Shown: positions 7,292 to 15,910, numbered from the stretch's first letter. The stretch: DNA of 64,000 nucleotides from an uncultured Clostridia bacterium (GCA_947166625.1 CAMVEX010000010.1:1-64000), one strand, 5' to 3'. The notes: generated from the letters alone by a model not told the origin. Made by a program: numbers and translations.

Positions 7292-8388
7292 TGAAAATAA
7301 TCTGTGTAAACTGTATTAAAAGTGAAAATCTTATAAAAGCCGTTGTCCGCACCGATTCGGCGGGCTATGGCGCATATATAGTTATCGCGGGCAAAGCATA
7401 CCCCGATGAATTCAATATCGAGGAGCCGTTTGACCGCAAGACCCATGTTTTTCACTTCGGAGAATCGGAAATATCCGAAGACGAAAAAATCAAATTCTAT
7501 GTAAAAAAGCGCAAAAAATCACGCCGCCCGAAATGCATCGAATTCACTTTCACAGCCGATTTTGCCGATGAAAGCAAGCTTATCGGGGAATATGACAGCG
7601 GATTTGCCGTGAAGGGATCTCAGGAAAAAGAGATCATCCGCGGGGTGAAATACACCTGCTTTGATATTGAGGATAAAAACGGAAGCCCCGTCAAAGCGTT
7701 TACGCTTGATATTGACACAAAATACGCCTCTCTCTATGTCGGCACGCCCGGTGACGGATACAAAAGCCGCAAGGTTAAAGCCAAATTGCCCGATATGATA
7801 GAGGCGGCGGTCAAAAACGATATACCCGTTGCCGCTGCGATGAACGCCGATTTTTTTGATATGTTCGGTGATTTTCATCCGTCGGGGCTCTGCGTCAAAA
7901 ATTCAAGGGTGGTGGCAAATCCGGACAGCGAAAGGCCTTTTGTCGGCATACTTAAAGACGGCTCTCCCGTGATCACGGATACGATCGAGAGCCCGGGCAT
8001 TGTCGGCAGGCTTGACCAGGCGGCGTCGGGGCTTCAGATGATAGTCAAAGACGGGAAAATCTTTGACTTCGCTCCGCTTGAGCCGTTTTCATTCGTGAGG
8101 CATCCGCGCACCGCCGCGGGCGTCAGGAAAGACGGGAGCGTGATAATGCTCGCCGTTGACGGCAGGATCCCCGAATATTCCAACGGGGCGACGCTCGTCG
8201 ATCTCGCGAAATTTATGATAAGCGCGGGAGCCGACCGCGCGCTCAATCTTGACGGCGGAGGCTCAACGGCGGTATATATCAAAGGCGATAACGGCTTTGA
8301 GCTCAAAAATTATCCCGCAGACCTGTTCAGACCGCGGGCAAAACTCATTCGCAAGGAATTCAATTCACTGCTTGTGATTTCAAAATAA
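7291..8388 (+). CDS. Phosphodiester glycosidase (NAGPA domain) protein
   Basis: The C-terminal half (about 120-365) matches the NAGPA/DUF2233 family of phosphodiester glycosidases, whose founding member removes GlcNAc from GlcNAc-1-phospho-mannose. Visible family blocks are AAMNADFFDM, HPSGLCVKN, RHPRTAAGVR, MLAVDGR and LNLDGGGSTA. The first 120 residues are not recognisable to me. There is no signal peptide or membrane helix, so unlike the secreted members this one appears cytoplasmic. ATG 7291 is preceded by AGAGGAA and overlaps the regulator's stop codon. Substrate unknown. Confidence 0.85.
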   Translation: MKIICVNCIKSENLIKAVVRTDSAGYGAYIVIAGKAYPDEFNIEEPFDRKTHVFHFGESEISEDEKIKFYVKKRKKSRRPKCIEFTFTADFADESKLIGEYDSGFAVKGSQEKEIIRGVKYTCFDIEDKNGSPVKAFTLDIDTKYASLYVGTPGDGYKSRKVKAKLPDMIEAAVKNDIPVAAAMNADFFDMFGDFHPSGLCVKNSRVVANPDSERPFVGILKDGSPVITDTIESPGIVGRLDQAASGLQMIVKDGKIFDFAPLEPFSFVRHPRTAAGVRKDGSVIMLAVDGRIPEYSNGATLVDLAKFMISAGADRALNLDGGGSTAVYIKGDNGFELKNYPADLFRPRAKLIRKEFNSLLVISK

Positions 8389-8421
8389 ACGCCTGTAACC
8401 GGGCGGGGATGATACGATATA

Positions 8422-8460
8422 CCGCAGCCGTACCGATAAGGTCACGGCTGCGTTTTTATT
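8422..8460 (+). terminator. Terminator of the XRE-glycosidase operon
   Basis: CGCAGCCGT and ACGGCTGCG (9-bp arms starting at 8424) enclose a 12-nt loop and are followed by TTTTTATT. It overlaps the 3' end of the convergent DUF4186 gene. Confidence 0.85.
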
Positions 8461-8810
8461 TGAGTCTGCCTCTCTATCCACGCCATAAGGAGATTCACTA
8501 TCTTTTCCTGCTGGATTTGGGTGAGCTCTCTGTGAAGCGGGATGTGATACCACTTATTGAGGCATCCGCGGCAGCAGCAGGCGGTGGCGTGCATGGCCTT
8601 GAAAACGGGGTGGCCGTGCATCGGGGTCTGCCTGCCGTCATTTACCGGGTCGGCAGGCGCGAGCTTCATTCTCACAAAATCGGCGGCGTGCCGCCTGACG
8701 GTATCATACCCCTTTTCGGATATATAGGCAAGATCCGCCCTGCTCAGGCGGAATCCGGACCGGAATTTTGATTTTTGGAGCTTGTCAAGAGCCTGCGAAA
8801 TCGACTGCAT
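8442..8810 (-). CDS. DUF4186 protein
   Basis: A 122-residue full-length DUF4186 protein, function unknown. The whole sequence follows the family: KSKFRSGFRLSRADLAYI, TVRRHAADFVR, PMHGHPVF, the cysteine cluster ATACCCRGCL, and a C-terminal ILLMAWI-type helix. The H/C cluster (HGHPVF, HATACCCRGC) looks like a metal or redox site. Its ATG overlaps the stop of the upstream lipoprotein gene by one base (TGATG), so it is the last gene of a coupled operon. Confidence 0.88.
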   Translation of the reverse strand: MQSISQALDKLQKSKFRSGFRLSRADLAYISEKGYDTVRRHAADFVRMKLAPADPVNDGRQTPMHGHPVFKAMHATACCCRGCLNKWYHIPLHRELTQIQQEKIVNLLMAWIERQTQIKTQP

Positions 8811-9232
8811 CAGCCTTTTATCTGGGCGAATGAATAGATGTCGCTGCTGTTGATCTCATATTCTCTCGGGCTGTCCTCACAGAGCTCGCCGTTCACATAG
8901 AATGCCCATTCGGTATCCTCGGGAAGCTCATAATTGAGGATTTCCATACCGGTTATCTTGCCCTTTTTATTCTCAATGAATTCGGCTACCTTGATTTTTT
9001 CAAGAGCGCCGCCGAGGGTCTTTTCGGTGGTCCAGACAGTATAGCCGTCAATGGTGCCGTCCGCCTTCACTATATCCCAGTAAAAGCTTCTGCCCGTGCC
9101 CGAGGTGCCGTAAACGGTCCTGATAGCCTCGCGGGGCTTTGTTTCAACGGTTTTCGGAGTTTTGTTTCCGCAGGCGCAAAGCGAGCCCGCAAGGCATAAA
9201 ACTACGAGTATTACAGCAATGATTCTGCGCAT
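8810..9232 (-). CDS. Lipoprotein with DUF4430-like domain
   Basis: Exported lipoprotein of 140 residues. The N-terminus MRRIIAVILVVLCLAGSLCAC is a lipoprotein signal with lipobox GSLC and predicted acylated Cys 19 (followed by a second Cys 21). The C-terminal region (WAFYVNGELCEDSPREYEI, SSDIYSFAQIK) resembles DUF4430, a transcobalamin C-terminal-like fold seen in surface ligand-binding proteins. Function unknown. It follows yhhN by 19 nt and is coupled to the DUF4186 gene. Confidence 0.8.
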   Translation of the reverse strand: MRRIIAVILVVLCLAGSLCACGNKTPKTVETKPREAIRTVYGTSGTGRSFYWDIVKADGTIDGYTVWTTEKTLGGALEKIKVAEFIENKKGKITGMEILNYELPEDTEWAFYVNGELCEDSPREYEINSSDIYSFAQIKG

Positions 9233-9251
9233 GATGATTACCTCTCTTGAT

Positions 9252-9932
9252 TTATCTTAATGCCACGCTCATCGCGAGCAATATCTGAGCCGCATAATAT
9301 GTGGAAAGCTCAGCCGTGACGAGCGCATTTTTCTTTTTGACGGGTGTGAAATACAAAATTCCTATGCAGGTGTCGCTCACCATAAACAGACAGGAGCCGA
9401 TAAGCGCCGATATATTCGCGGCGCAGGGCTCTCTCATCACAAGGAGAGCGCACATCGCTATTTTCCAGGCAAGGAGCCCGTAATAAGCGCATAAGACGGC
9501 GGCAAAAGCGCCGTTGATTTTCATTTTGAGCAGCTTTATGAGCACGGCGGCAACCGGGATCATCGCCGCGAAAGCGATGAGAGTTTTCCAATTAAAACCG
9601 CCTATGCTCGAGAAAGCGAGCAGATAGAAAATATGGCCGATAAGGAAATACACCGTGCCTATCGGGATGAGCTTCTTTCTGAATGTCGGGGCGATTTCTT
9701 TGATCCCGAGGAATATATCTCCGCAGAAGCCGAACATCAGCGCAAACACTGTGAAGCTGAAATACCTGATGTTTCCTCCGCCCCTTATGAAGTTGCCGTA
9801 AACCGCTACGCTGATGAAGCCGAAGCTCGCCATGAATTTACATATCATGCCCTCGAAGGATTTGTTTTTTCGCCTGAGAAGCACGCACGCGGCGGCAAAT
9901 ATAAAGGTGAGCGCCGTCAATACATATATCAT
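9252..9932 (-). CDS. YhhN/TMEM86-family membrane protein
   Basis: A 226-residue protein with about eight hydrophobic helices. The pattern FGDIFLGI near 80 (here GFCGDIFLG), LIGHIFYLLAF and the late MVSDTCIGI agrees with the YhhN family, whose animal members (TMEM86) are lysoplasmalogenases; activity in bacteria is inferred only. I chose ATG 9932 because GGGAGGAG lies 7 nt upstream; the frame extends to 9962 without a better site. ATG overlaps the stop of the GNAT gene (TAATG). Confidence 0.82.
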   Translation of the reverse strand: MIYVLTALTFIFAAACVLLRRKNKSFEGMICKFMASFGFISVAVYGNFIRGGGNIRYFSFTVFALMFGFCGDIFLGIKEIAPTFRKKLIPIGTVYFLIGHIFYLLAFSSIGGFNWKTLIAFAAMIPVAAVLIKLLKMKINGAFAAVLCAYYGLLAWKIAMCALLVMREPCAANISALIGSCLFMVSDTCIGILYFTPVKKKNALVTAELSTYYAAQILLAMSVALR

Positions 9933-10660
9933 TATGTTTCTCCTCCCTTTGCCAATGCCCATTCACCGCATTTTCTGAATCCGCAGTTTTCATAAAAACG
10001 AAGCAGACTGTCTTGCCTGCAAAAGAGAAACGAAGGCTTTTCGGGGCTTGCCATATAAGGCACAAGAGCCGAAGCGAGCCCTCTGCCACGCGCTTTGATA
10101 TCCGTCACGACGGCTCCGAGAAGAATGCTTTTATCTCCCTCAAAAAGTCTGAAGCAGGTCGCGAGAAGGGAGCCGTCCTCAACTATGCCGCCGAATTTTG
10201 CCGTGGCTTTATTGAGCCTCGCGCAGATATCAGCCTTGAATGCGCCGAAATCATCCGATGTGAAGCCCGCCTGAAACAGGAGCTTATAGGCGCTCCCTAT
10301 ATCGCATTCGGCGGTAAAATTCTCCGGCGCGGGATATTCATTCGGGATAAATTCGACGATAAATGAGCCGTCCGCCTTGGGAAATCCGAGCCGCTCGATA
10401 ACGGATCTTTCACCCTTGACGCTTAAAAAGCCCGTGGCTTTGAGATAGAGCGAAAGCTCCTCAAAATCCGCACCTTCAAGGGCGCATACCGTCACATTCC
10501 CGTCAATGCTGCACAGCGCCGCCTTATCCTGCTGGACGGCGATCCTTACAAACGGAGCCTCATTCGCGCCGTATGTTTCGGCGAGCGCCCTTATGACCGC
10601 CGCAAACGGGTCTGCCGGCAAAAAATCGAGTTCATTTATATTTTCCGCAAGTTTTATCAT
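9932..10660 (-). CDS. GNAT-family N-acetyltransferase-like protein
   Basis: A 242-residue protein whose C-terminal half carries GNAT features: the acetyl-CoA binding segment VTDIKARGRGLASALV (motif A, here RGRGLA) and the closing FCRQDSLLRFYENCGFRKCG typical of FR47-like acetyltransferases. The N-terminal 120 residues are divergent and may be a second degenerate GNAT lobe. The substrate is unknown. Start and stop overlap both neighbours by 4 and 1 bases, so it is an internal gene of the galactokinase/M42 operon. Confidence 0.8.
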   Translation of the reverse strand: MIKLAENINELDFLPADPFAAVIRALAETYGANEAPFVRIAVQQDKAALCSIDGNVTVCALEGADFEELSLYLKATGFLSVKGERSVIERLGFPKADGSFIVEFIPNEYPAPENFTAECDIGSAYKLLFQAGFTSDDFGAFKADICARLNKATAKFGGIVEDGSLLATCFRLFEGDKSILLGAVVTDIKARGRGLASALVPYMASPEKPSFLFCRQDSLLRFYENCGFRKCGEWALAKGGET

Positions 10661-11673
10661 ACAGCCAAATTATTTATCATCTCTCTGACGAGATCTCTTG
10701 TTGAAACTATATCGTCATATTTGCACACGCAGCAGGGCGAATGGAGATACCTCGTCGGCACCGAAACCGTCAGCACCTTGACTCCGCCGCGGCTCTTGTG
10801 TATCGCGCCGGCATCATTTCCGCCTGCCACTCTCGTTTTGGTCTGAGCCTTGATATTATTTGATTTCGCGACCTCGAGCGCCTTTTGATAAAGCGATCTG
10901 TCATAGACGGTTGCCCTGTCCATAAATGAAACGGCTCCGCCCTCGCCGCAGACGCACACCCTCGCCTCGCCCTTTACGCCGCTGATGTCGGCGGCGGTCG
11001 TGGTTTCGATAACTATCGCGTAATCCGGATCTATGGTGTATGCGCTCGCCTTGGCGCCTCTCGTGCCTATCTCTTCCTGAACACTGAAGCTGAAATAACA
11101 ATCATATTCAAGCTCGGAGCGGATCAGATCGATCATTATCGCGCATCCCGCTCTGTCATCAATGGCTTTGGATTTAATGAAGCCGTCGCCGAATCTGATA
11201 AATTCGCTCTCAAAATGGATCTCTTCGCCGAGCGGAGCGAGCGAGAGCGCCTCCTCTTTATTTTTCGCGCCGATGTCGATATACATATCGTCTTTTTTGG
11301 GCAGATCCTGCTCTTCGCTTTTTTCGATAAGATGTATCGGCTTTATCCCGAGAACGCCGGGGATGTTTTTTTCGCCGATGAGAACGGTCCTGCCGATGAT
11401 CACTTCGGGATCGACCCCGCCGACGGTCGCGAATTTGAGGAATCCGCCCGAATCCGCTCCCGTAACTATCATGCCGACCTCATCCATGTGAGAATCAAGC
11501 ATTATTTTGTTTTTTGGGCTATTTTTGCCCTTTTTGAACACAATGAGGTTGCCGAGGGGGTCGATTTTATAATCGCAAAAGCCCTCAATGCGTGAGATTA
11601 TGTAATCTCTTACCTTATCCTCCCTGCCGGAAATGCCGGGAAGCGAGCATAATTCTTTAAGTGTTTCAAGCAT
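10657..11673 (-). CDS. M42-family metallo-aminopeptidase (downstream paralogue)
   Basis: Cytoplasmic di-metal aminopeptidase of the M42 family (FrvX/PepA-glutamyl aminopeptidase/YsdC), 338 residues. The metal and catalytic blocks are present in order: LDSHMDEVGM, AIDDRAGC, VQEEIGTRGA with the catalytic Glu, AIVIETTTAAD and the C-terminal RYLHSPCC histidine. I chose ATG 11673 (MLETLKEL) because GAGGAG lies 8 nt upstream. It overlaps the upstream M42 paralogue by 8 nt and the GNAT gene by 4 nt. These enzymes trim peptides in large dodecameric shells; some M42 relatives act as cellulases, so specificity is not certain. Confidence 0.92.
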   Translation of the reverse strand: MLETLKELCSLPGISGREDKVRDYIISRIEGFCDYKIDPLGNLIVFKKGKNSPKNKIMLDSHMDEVGMIVTGADSGGFLKFATVGGVDPEVIIGRTVLIGEKNIPGVLGIKPIHLIEKSEEQDLPKKDDMYIDIGAKNKEEALSLAPLGEEIHFESEFIRFGDGFIKSKAIDDRAGCAIMIDLIRSELEYDCYFSFSVQEEIGTRGAKASAYTIDPDYAIVIETTTAADISGVKGEARVCVCGEGGAVSFMDRATVYDRSLYQKALEVAKSNNIKAQTKTRVAGGNDAGAIHKSRGGVKVLTVSVPTRYLHSPCCVCKYDDIVSTRDLVREMINNLAV

Positions 11674-12691
11674 TTTCGGCACTCCTCTCGATGATGTATT
11701 CCGCCATAAGGCGCGCCGTATTCTCTATATCCGCCGCGTCAACCACCTCGACGGCGGTGTGCATATTGCGGATGGGGATCGAGAGCAGGGCGGTTTTGAT
11801 GCCCCTGCCCGAAACCTGTATATCATCGCCGTTGGTGCCGGTGCTGCCGCCCATTACCTCGGCGGTATGGGGTATTTCTTTCTTTTCGGCGATCTCGGTG
11901 AGCCTGCGGCTCATAGCGTAATCAAGCGACGGCGCGTAGCCGACCATCGTGCCCGAGCCGAGGGCGACATATTTATCATCCGAAAGACCGGGCGCCGCCG
12001 CGAAACTGACATCGCAGGCTATGGCTTCATCCGCCTGTGAATTGAATGCGCCTGCCGCGGCTCCGCTTCCGCCGGTCTCCTCCTGGGCGGAAAACATCAC
12101 ATCAATGCGGCAGGTCTTTTTGCCCTCAAGGAGCTGAAGGCATCTCAGAACAGCCGCGACGCCTGCTCTGTCATCCACCGAAGGGGATGCGATCCTGTTG
12201 CCCGCAAGATGTGAAAACGGGGCTTTGAATGTGATCCTGTCGCCGGGGGAGACGACTTTTTCCGCCTCTTCCTTTTTCATTCCGATATCAACGGTGATTT
12301 CGTCAAATTTTTTGACCTTTCCGCTGTCCGAATCCGCTTTGAGATGGGGAGGAGTGGAAGTGATGACGCCGTAAATATCGCTCTTGCCGTGAATTATGAC
12401 CTCGGCGGCAGTCAATACCCTGCAATCAGCCCCGCCGACTCTCGCCACCTTGATAAATCCGTCATCATCAACGGCGGTGACGGCGAGCCCTATCTGATCT
12501 GTATGGGCGTCGAGAAGGATCGAAAATCCCTCTCCCCTTGTGCCGGTGACATTGCCGAGGGTATCGATTTTTGAGGGCATATATCTGCCGAGCATTTCGC
12601 ATATTTTTTCGGCAGCGGCGCCTTCATCGCCGGATGTGCCTTTAAGCTCGCAGAGGCTTCTGAGCAGGCAGGTAACTTCGCTGTATTCCAT
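11666..12691 (-). CDS. M42-family metallo-aminopeptidase (upstream paralogue)
   Basis: Second M42 peptidase, 341 residues, only distantly similar to its neighbour. Metal and catalytic blocks: LLDAHTDQIGL, SVDDRAGV, SAQEETGGSGAA, AIACDVSF and the final histidine in RNMHTAVEVVD. It keeps Asp in ACDVS where the downstream copy has Glu. The ATG at 12691 has AGGTG 6-7 nt upstream; a GTG at 12700 inside the galactokinase gene is less likely. The two paralogues may form a mixed or two separate shells with different specificity (inference). Confidence 0.92.
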   Translation of the reverse strand: MEYSEVTCLLRSLCELKGTSGDEGAAAEKICEMLGRYMPSKIDTLGNVTGTRGEGFSILLDAHTDQIGLAVTAVDDDGFIKVARVGGADCRVLTAAEVIIHGKSDIYGVITSTPPHLKADSDSGKVKKFDEITVDIGMKKEEAEKVVSPGDRITFKAPFSHLAGNRIASPSVDDRAGVAAVLRCLQLLEGKKTCRIDVMFSAQEETGGSGAAAGAFNSQADEAIACDVSFAAAPGLSDDKYVALGSGTMVGYAPSLDYAMSRRLTEIAEKKEIPHTAEVMGGSTGTNGDDIQVSGRGIKTALLSIPIRNMHTAVEVVDAADIENTARLMAEYIIERSAENA

Positions 12692-12692
12692 T

Positions 12693-14747
12693 TCAGTCAC
12701 CTACCATCATAGTGCCGCCGAAGGGCCTTATCCTGAGCACATAGCACGCCTTTTCGCCGAATACGGAGCAGATTTTTTTCTTGAAGGATTCAAGCTTATC
12801 GTCGGGGACGAACGCCTGAACGGTGCCTGCGAAGCCGCCTCCGTGGACTCTCCACGCCCCGCATCCCTTCAATTCGTCATCGCAGATCGCGAGAGCGAGA
12901 GAAACAGCCTGCTTTGTGGGATATTTGCTTGTATATACATTCTGATTATACATAAATGACGATGCGCCACTCTCCGTTACGAGGCGCTTGAACTGCTCAA
13001 AATCATTCGCCGCGAGAGCCTCTCCCTGCTTATCCACTCTCTCATTCTCATTAAAGAAATGCTTTGCGCGCAGGATCGCTCTGTCATTGGTCTTTTCTCT
13101 GACCTTGGCAAGATTATTTTCAAATTCTTCTCTGTCAACCTCCCGGAGGACCTTTTTGCCGAATACGGAAGCTACCGCCTCCATCTCTTCTCTGACGGCG
13201 GCGTAATCATCGGTAAGGTCGGAGTGATCCGCTCCGGTGTCGATTATGCAGAGCGAATGGCCGCAGGAGCCCAGATCAAACTCGATTTTGTTTATCACGG
13301 GATTTTCGGGATCTTTGAAATCTATTTTGATGAAGCTGCCCACGGAGCACGCCATCTGATCCATAAGTCCGCAGGGCTTGCCGAAATATTTATTCTCGGC
13401 ATACTGCGAGATCTTCGCTATCTCAACGGGGTCTATCTTGCCGCTGTTATAGAGATGATTGAGCATCGTGCAGACAAGCACCTCAAAAGCCGCCGATGAG
13501 GATAATCCCGAGCCGCTCTTTACATCCGAGGCGGTCGCCGCGCAGAAGCCGCCGATATTATATCCTCTCTCTTTGAAAGCGGCGCAGATACCTCTTATCA
13601 GAGAAGCCGAATGTCCGGATTCGACCTGCTTTACACCCAGATCGTCCAGAGAGATGGTATCCATATTGTAGCCTTCGGATTTTATCCTGATGATATTGTC
13701 ATCGGTTATCGAAGCGACTGCGATGGCGTCGAGATCAACGCCCGCGGCGATCACCTTGCCGTGGTTATGATCGGTGTGGTTGCCGCCGATCTCGCTTCTG
13801 CCGGGGGCTGAGAATACGGAGATTTTTTTGCCCTCGCCGTAAATTTCATCAAATTCCTTTGAAACTCTGATATATCTCTGCTTCTGCGCTTCGATATCGC
13901 TCTTTTTATATATCGCGGCAAATCTTTCATCATATCTGCCTGCGGTAAGATTCTCTCTCATAAGTGAATTTTCGATCATTTCGGGACTTCCTTTCAGTTT
14001 TTTCTTGCGTACTTTTTTCATTATTGCGGTCACGATTTTTTCGGTTGCCACCCACACTCCGTTTGCGCTCAGGCAGGTGAGGCCCGTAAAGAAGGTGATC
14101 AGCACTATGGGTATCAAAAATCCGGGCGTGAGCGGATCGTAAAGATTGCGGCCGGCTATCGTAAACGACAGAAGCCTCGGCAGGGCGCCTATCAGCGACA
14201 GGGTGATAAACCGCCAATAGCCGAAATCAAGCGAGCCGTAGATCGCGGATTTCAGATTGAATGACAAAACGGGCACCATGCCCATGGTCACAAGCACAAC
14301 GGGGCTTCCATTGCCGTTTTCGGACTGGATTATATGCCTGAGCAGGTCGCTCTTGCGTATCAGCTTCCAGGAACCTCCCGCTCCCCACTTTTTGCCCCAG
14401 AAATATTTTATCGTCATCTGAAGGCCCGTGCCGATAATATTGACGGGGATGGCGATCTTCGCAGGCAAAACCGCGCCGGCAATGAAGCAGACCGTGGAGG
14501 TGGTGTAAATCGGGATAACGGTCTTGACCGCGTAAAGCCCGATTATAACTCCGATGAAAAGCCAGGTCTTGTTTATTGAAAATATTTGATTTTCAAGATT
14601 TTTAAGAAACTGCTGATAGGTCTTCCACCAGGTCCACATCCACTCATATCTGAGCAGAAAGACGAGCGCCAGCAGGACGAAGGAAACCGTCACCAGAATA
14701 AGACCCGTAAACAGCAGCAATCTTTTAGTCAGCTTTCTGTTTCTCAA
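12693..14747 (-). CDS. Membrane VTT-like domain fused to galactokinase
   Basis: One frame of about 684 residues without internal stop. The first 256 residues are a membrane protein with about five or six helices resembling the VTT/TVP38-TMEM64 family (FIAGAVLPAKIAIP, GMVPVLSFNLKSAIYGS, FITLSLIGALPRLLSF). The remaining 428 residues are a complete GHMP galactokinase: APGRSEIGGNHTDHNHG (signature), GSGLSSSAAFEVLV (ATP loop) and GAWRVHGGGFAGTVQA. The kinase part has its own internal ATG at 13979 with AAAGGAAG (13987-13994) 7 nt upstream, in the same frame. I chose TTG 14747 as the start because AAAGGTG lies 6 nt before it; an ATG at 14789 has no ribosome binding site. It may yield a fusion, a free kinase, or both. 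Confidence 0.85.
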   Translation of the reverse strand: MRNRKLTKRLLLFTGLILVTVSFVLLALVFLLRYEWMWTWWKTYQQFLKNLENQIFSINKTWLFIGVIIGLYAVKTVIPIYTTSTVCFIAGAVLPAKIAIPVNIIGTGLQMTIKYFWGKKWGAGGSWKLIRKSDLLRHIIQSENGNGSPVVLVTMGMVPVLSFNLKSAIYGSLDFGYWRFITLSLIGALPRLLSFTIAGRNLYDPLTPGFLIPIVLITFFTGLTCLSANGVWVATEKIVTAIMKKVRKKKLKGSPEMIENSLMRENLTAGRYDERFAAIYKKSDIEAQKQRYIRVSKEFDEIYGEGKKISVFSAPGRSEIGGNHTDHNHGKVIAAGVDLDAIAVASITDDNIIRIKSEGYNMDTISLDDLGVKQVESGHSASLIRGICAAFKERGYNIGGFCAATASDVKSGSGLSSSAAFEVLVCTMLNHLYNSGKIDPVEIAKISQYAENKYFGKPCGLMDQMACSVGSFIKIDFKDPENPVINKIEFDLGSCGHSLCIIDTGADHSDLTDDYAAVREEMEAVASVFGKKVLREVDREEFENNLAKVREKTNDRAILRAKHFFNENERVDKQGEALAANDFEQFKRLVTESGASSFMYNQNVYTSKYPTKQAVSLALAICDDELKGCGAWRVHGGGFAGTVQAFVPDDKLESFKKKICSVFGEKACYVLRIRPFGGTMMVGD

Positions 14748-14813
14748 AACCGTCACCTTTATTTTGCGGCGGAGCGCATAATTCGACATTATATAACATA
14801 ATTATACTATTAT

Positions 14814-14842
14814 ATTTTAATACAATCCGATAAAATAATCAA
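14814..14842 (-). promoter_or_regulatory. Promoter of the VTT-galactokinase/M42 operon
   Basis: On the minus strand TTGATT (14837-14842), 17 bp, TAAAAT (14814-14819). Several further TATAAT strings follow in the very AT-rich leader. Confidence 0.6.
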
Positions 14843-14892
14843 CCTATATTTTGCCGCGGGATCAAACCTCACATAAAAGTTATCAAAAACAG

Positions 14893-14921
14893 GTGAAATT
14901 CCCGTTTCTCTGTGGTATAAT
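14893..14921 (+). promoter_or_regulatory. Promoter of the hydroxyacid dehydrogenase gene
   Basis: GTGAAA (14893-14898), 17-bp spacer, perfect TATAAT (14916-14921), about 30 nt upstream of the start codon on the plus strand. Confidence 0.65.
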
Positions 14922-14951
14922 CATAAAAACGCCGATAACGAGGTGACACAA

Positions 14952-15899
14952 ATGAAAACAGTAATTCTTGACGGATATGCCGAAAATCCGGGCGATCTCA
15001 GTTGGGATTGGCTCGCCGAATACGGAGAATACAAGGTCTATGACCGCACTCCCGCCGAGCTGATAGATGAGCGCTGCGCCGGATTTGACACGGTGATCAC
15101 AAACAAGACCCCCCTCACGAAGGAGACCCTCTCCAAAATCAAAAATCTCAGATATGTCGGTCTGCTCAGCACGGGCTATAATGTGGTCGATTGGGAATAT
15201 TGCAGGGAGCGCGGGATCCCCGTGTGCAACATCCCCTCTTACAGCACCATGGCGGTGGCGCAGAATGTATTTGCCCACATCATTGCCTACACAAATCAGG
15301 TGGCGGCCCACTCCGCATCCGTCCACGCGGGCGAATGGGCATCAAACCCCGATTTTTCATATCAGGTGGCGCCGATATATGAGCTTGACGGCAAAACTCT
15401 CGGCATTATCGGCTTCGGCAAGATAGGCGCAGCGGTCGCAAAGATCGGCATCGCCTTCGGTATGAAAATACTCGCGCAGACAAATCATCCCAAAGATATT
15501 GAGGGCGTTGAATTCACAGACAGGGAGACGCTTATCAAAAATTCCGATTTCATCACGATACACACTCCGCTCACCCCCGAAACTCAGGATATGGTAAATT
15601 CCGAATTCCTTTCAAAAATGAAGCCGACCGCGATGCTGATAAACACTTCGCGCGGCCCGGTGATTGATGAAAAAGCGCTCGCCGAGGCGCTGAAAAACGG
15701 CGTGATAGCCGCCGCGGGGCTCGATGTAATGAGGCGCGAGCCGCCCGAAAAAGATAATCCGCTCACCCGCCTGCCGAATTGCTCAATCACTCCGCATATC
15801 GCTTGGGCGGGGTATGAAACAAGGATAAGGCTTATGGATATATGCAAACAAAATATCCGCGCCTACGCCGACGGCAAGCCGATAAATCTCGTATATTGA
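14952..15899 (+). CDS. D-2-hydroxyacid dehydrogenase (NAD-dependent)
   Basis: Soluble oxidoreductase of 315 residues in the glycerate dehydrogenase/hydroxypyruvate reductase-like group. The Rossmann motif is TLGIIGFGKIGAAVA near 145-160, followed by NTSRGPVIDE (substrate/cofactor Arg), and the catalytic Glu and His are in REPPEKDNPL and ITPHIAWA. It probably interconverts a 2-keto acid and a D-2-hydroxy acid; the exact substrate is not readable. ATG 14952 has GAGGTG upstream at 6 nt; a GTG at 14943 is too close. The DUF3842 gene follows 11 nt downstream. Confidence 0.9.
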   Translation: MKTVILDGYAENPGDLSWDWLAEYGEYKVYDRTPAELIDERCAGFDTVITNKTPLTKETLSKIKNLRYVGLLSTGYNVVDWEYCRERGIPVCNIPSYSTMAVAQNVFAHIIAYTNQVAAHSASVHAGEWASNPDFSYQVAPIYELDGKTLGIIGFGKIGAAVAKIGIAFGMKILAQTNHPKDIEGVEFTDRETLIKNSDFITIHTPLTPETQDMVNSEFLSKMKPTAMLINTSRGPVIDEKALAEALKNGVIAAAGLDVMRREPPEKDNPLTRLPNCSITPHIAWAGYETRIRLMDICKQNIRAYADGKPINLVY

Positions 15900-15910
15900 G
15901 GGGACGGACT

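Noticed and set aside
14748-14789. ATG 14789 as start of the membrane-kinase fusion
   Set aside because: No ribosome binding site lies before it, whereas TTG 14747 has AAAGGTG at 6 nt. Leaderless initiation cannot be fully excluded.
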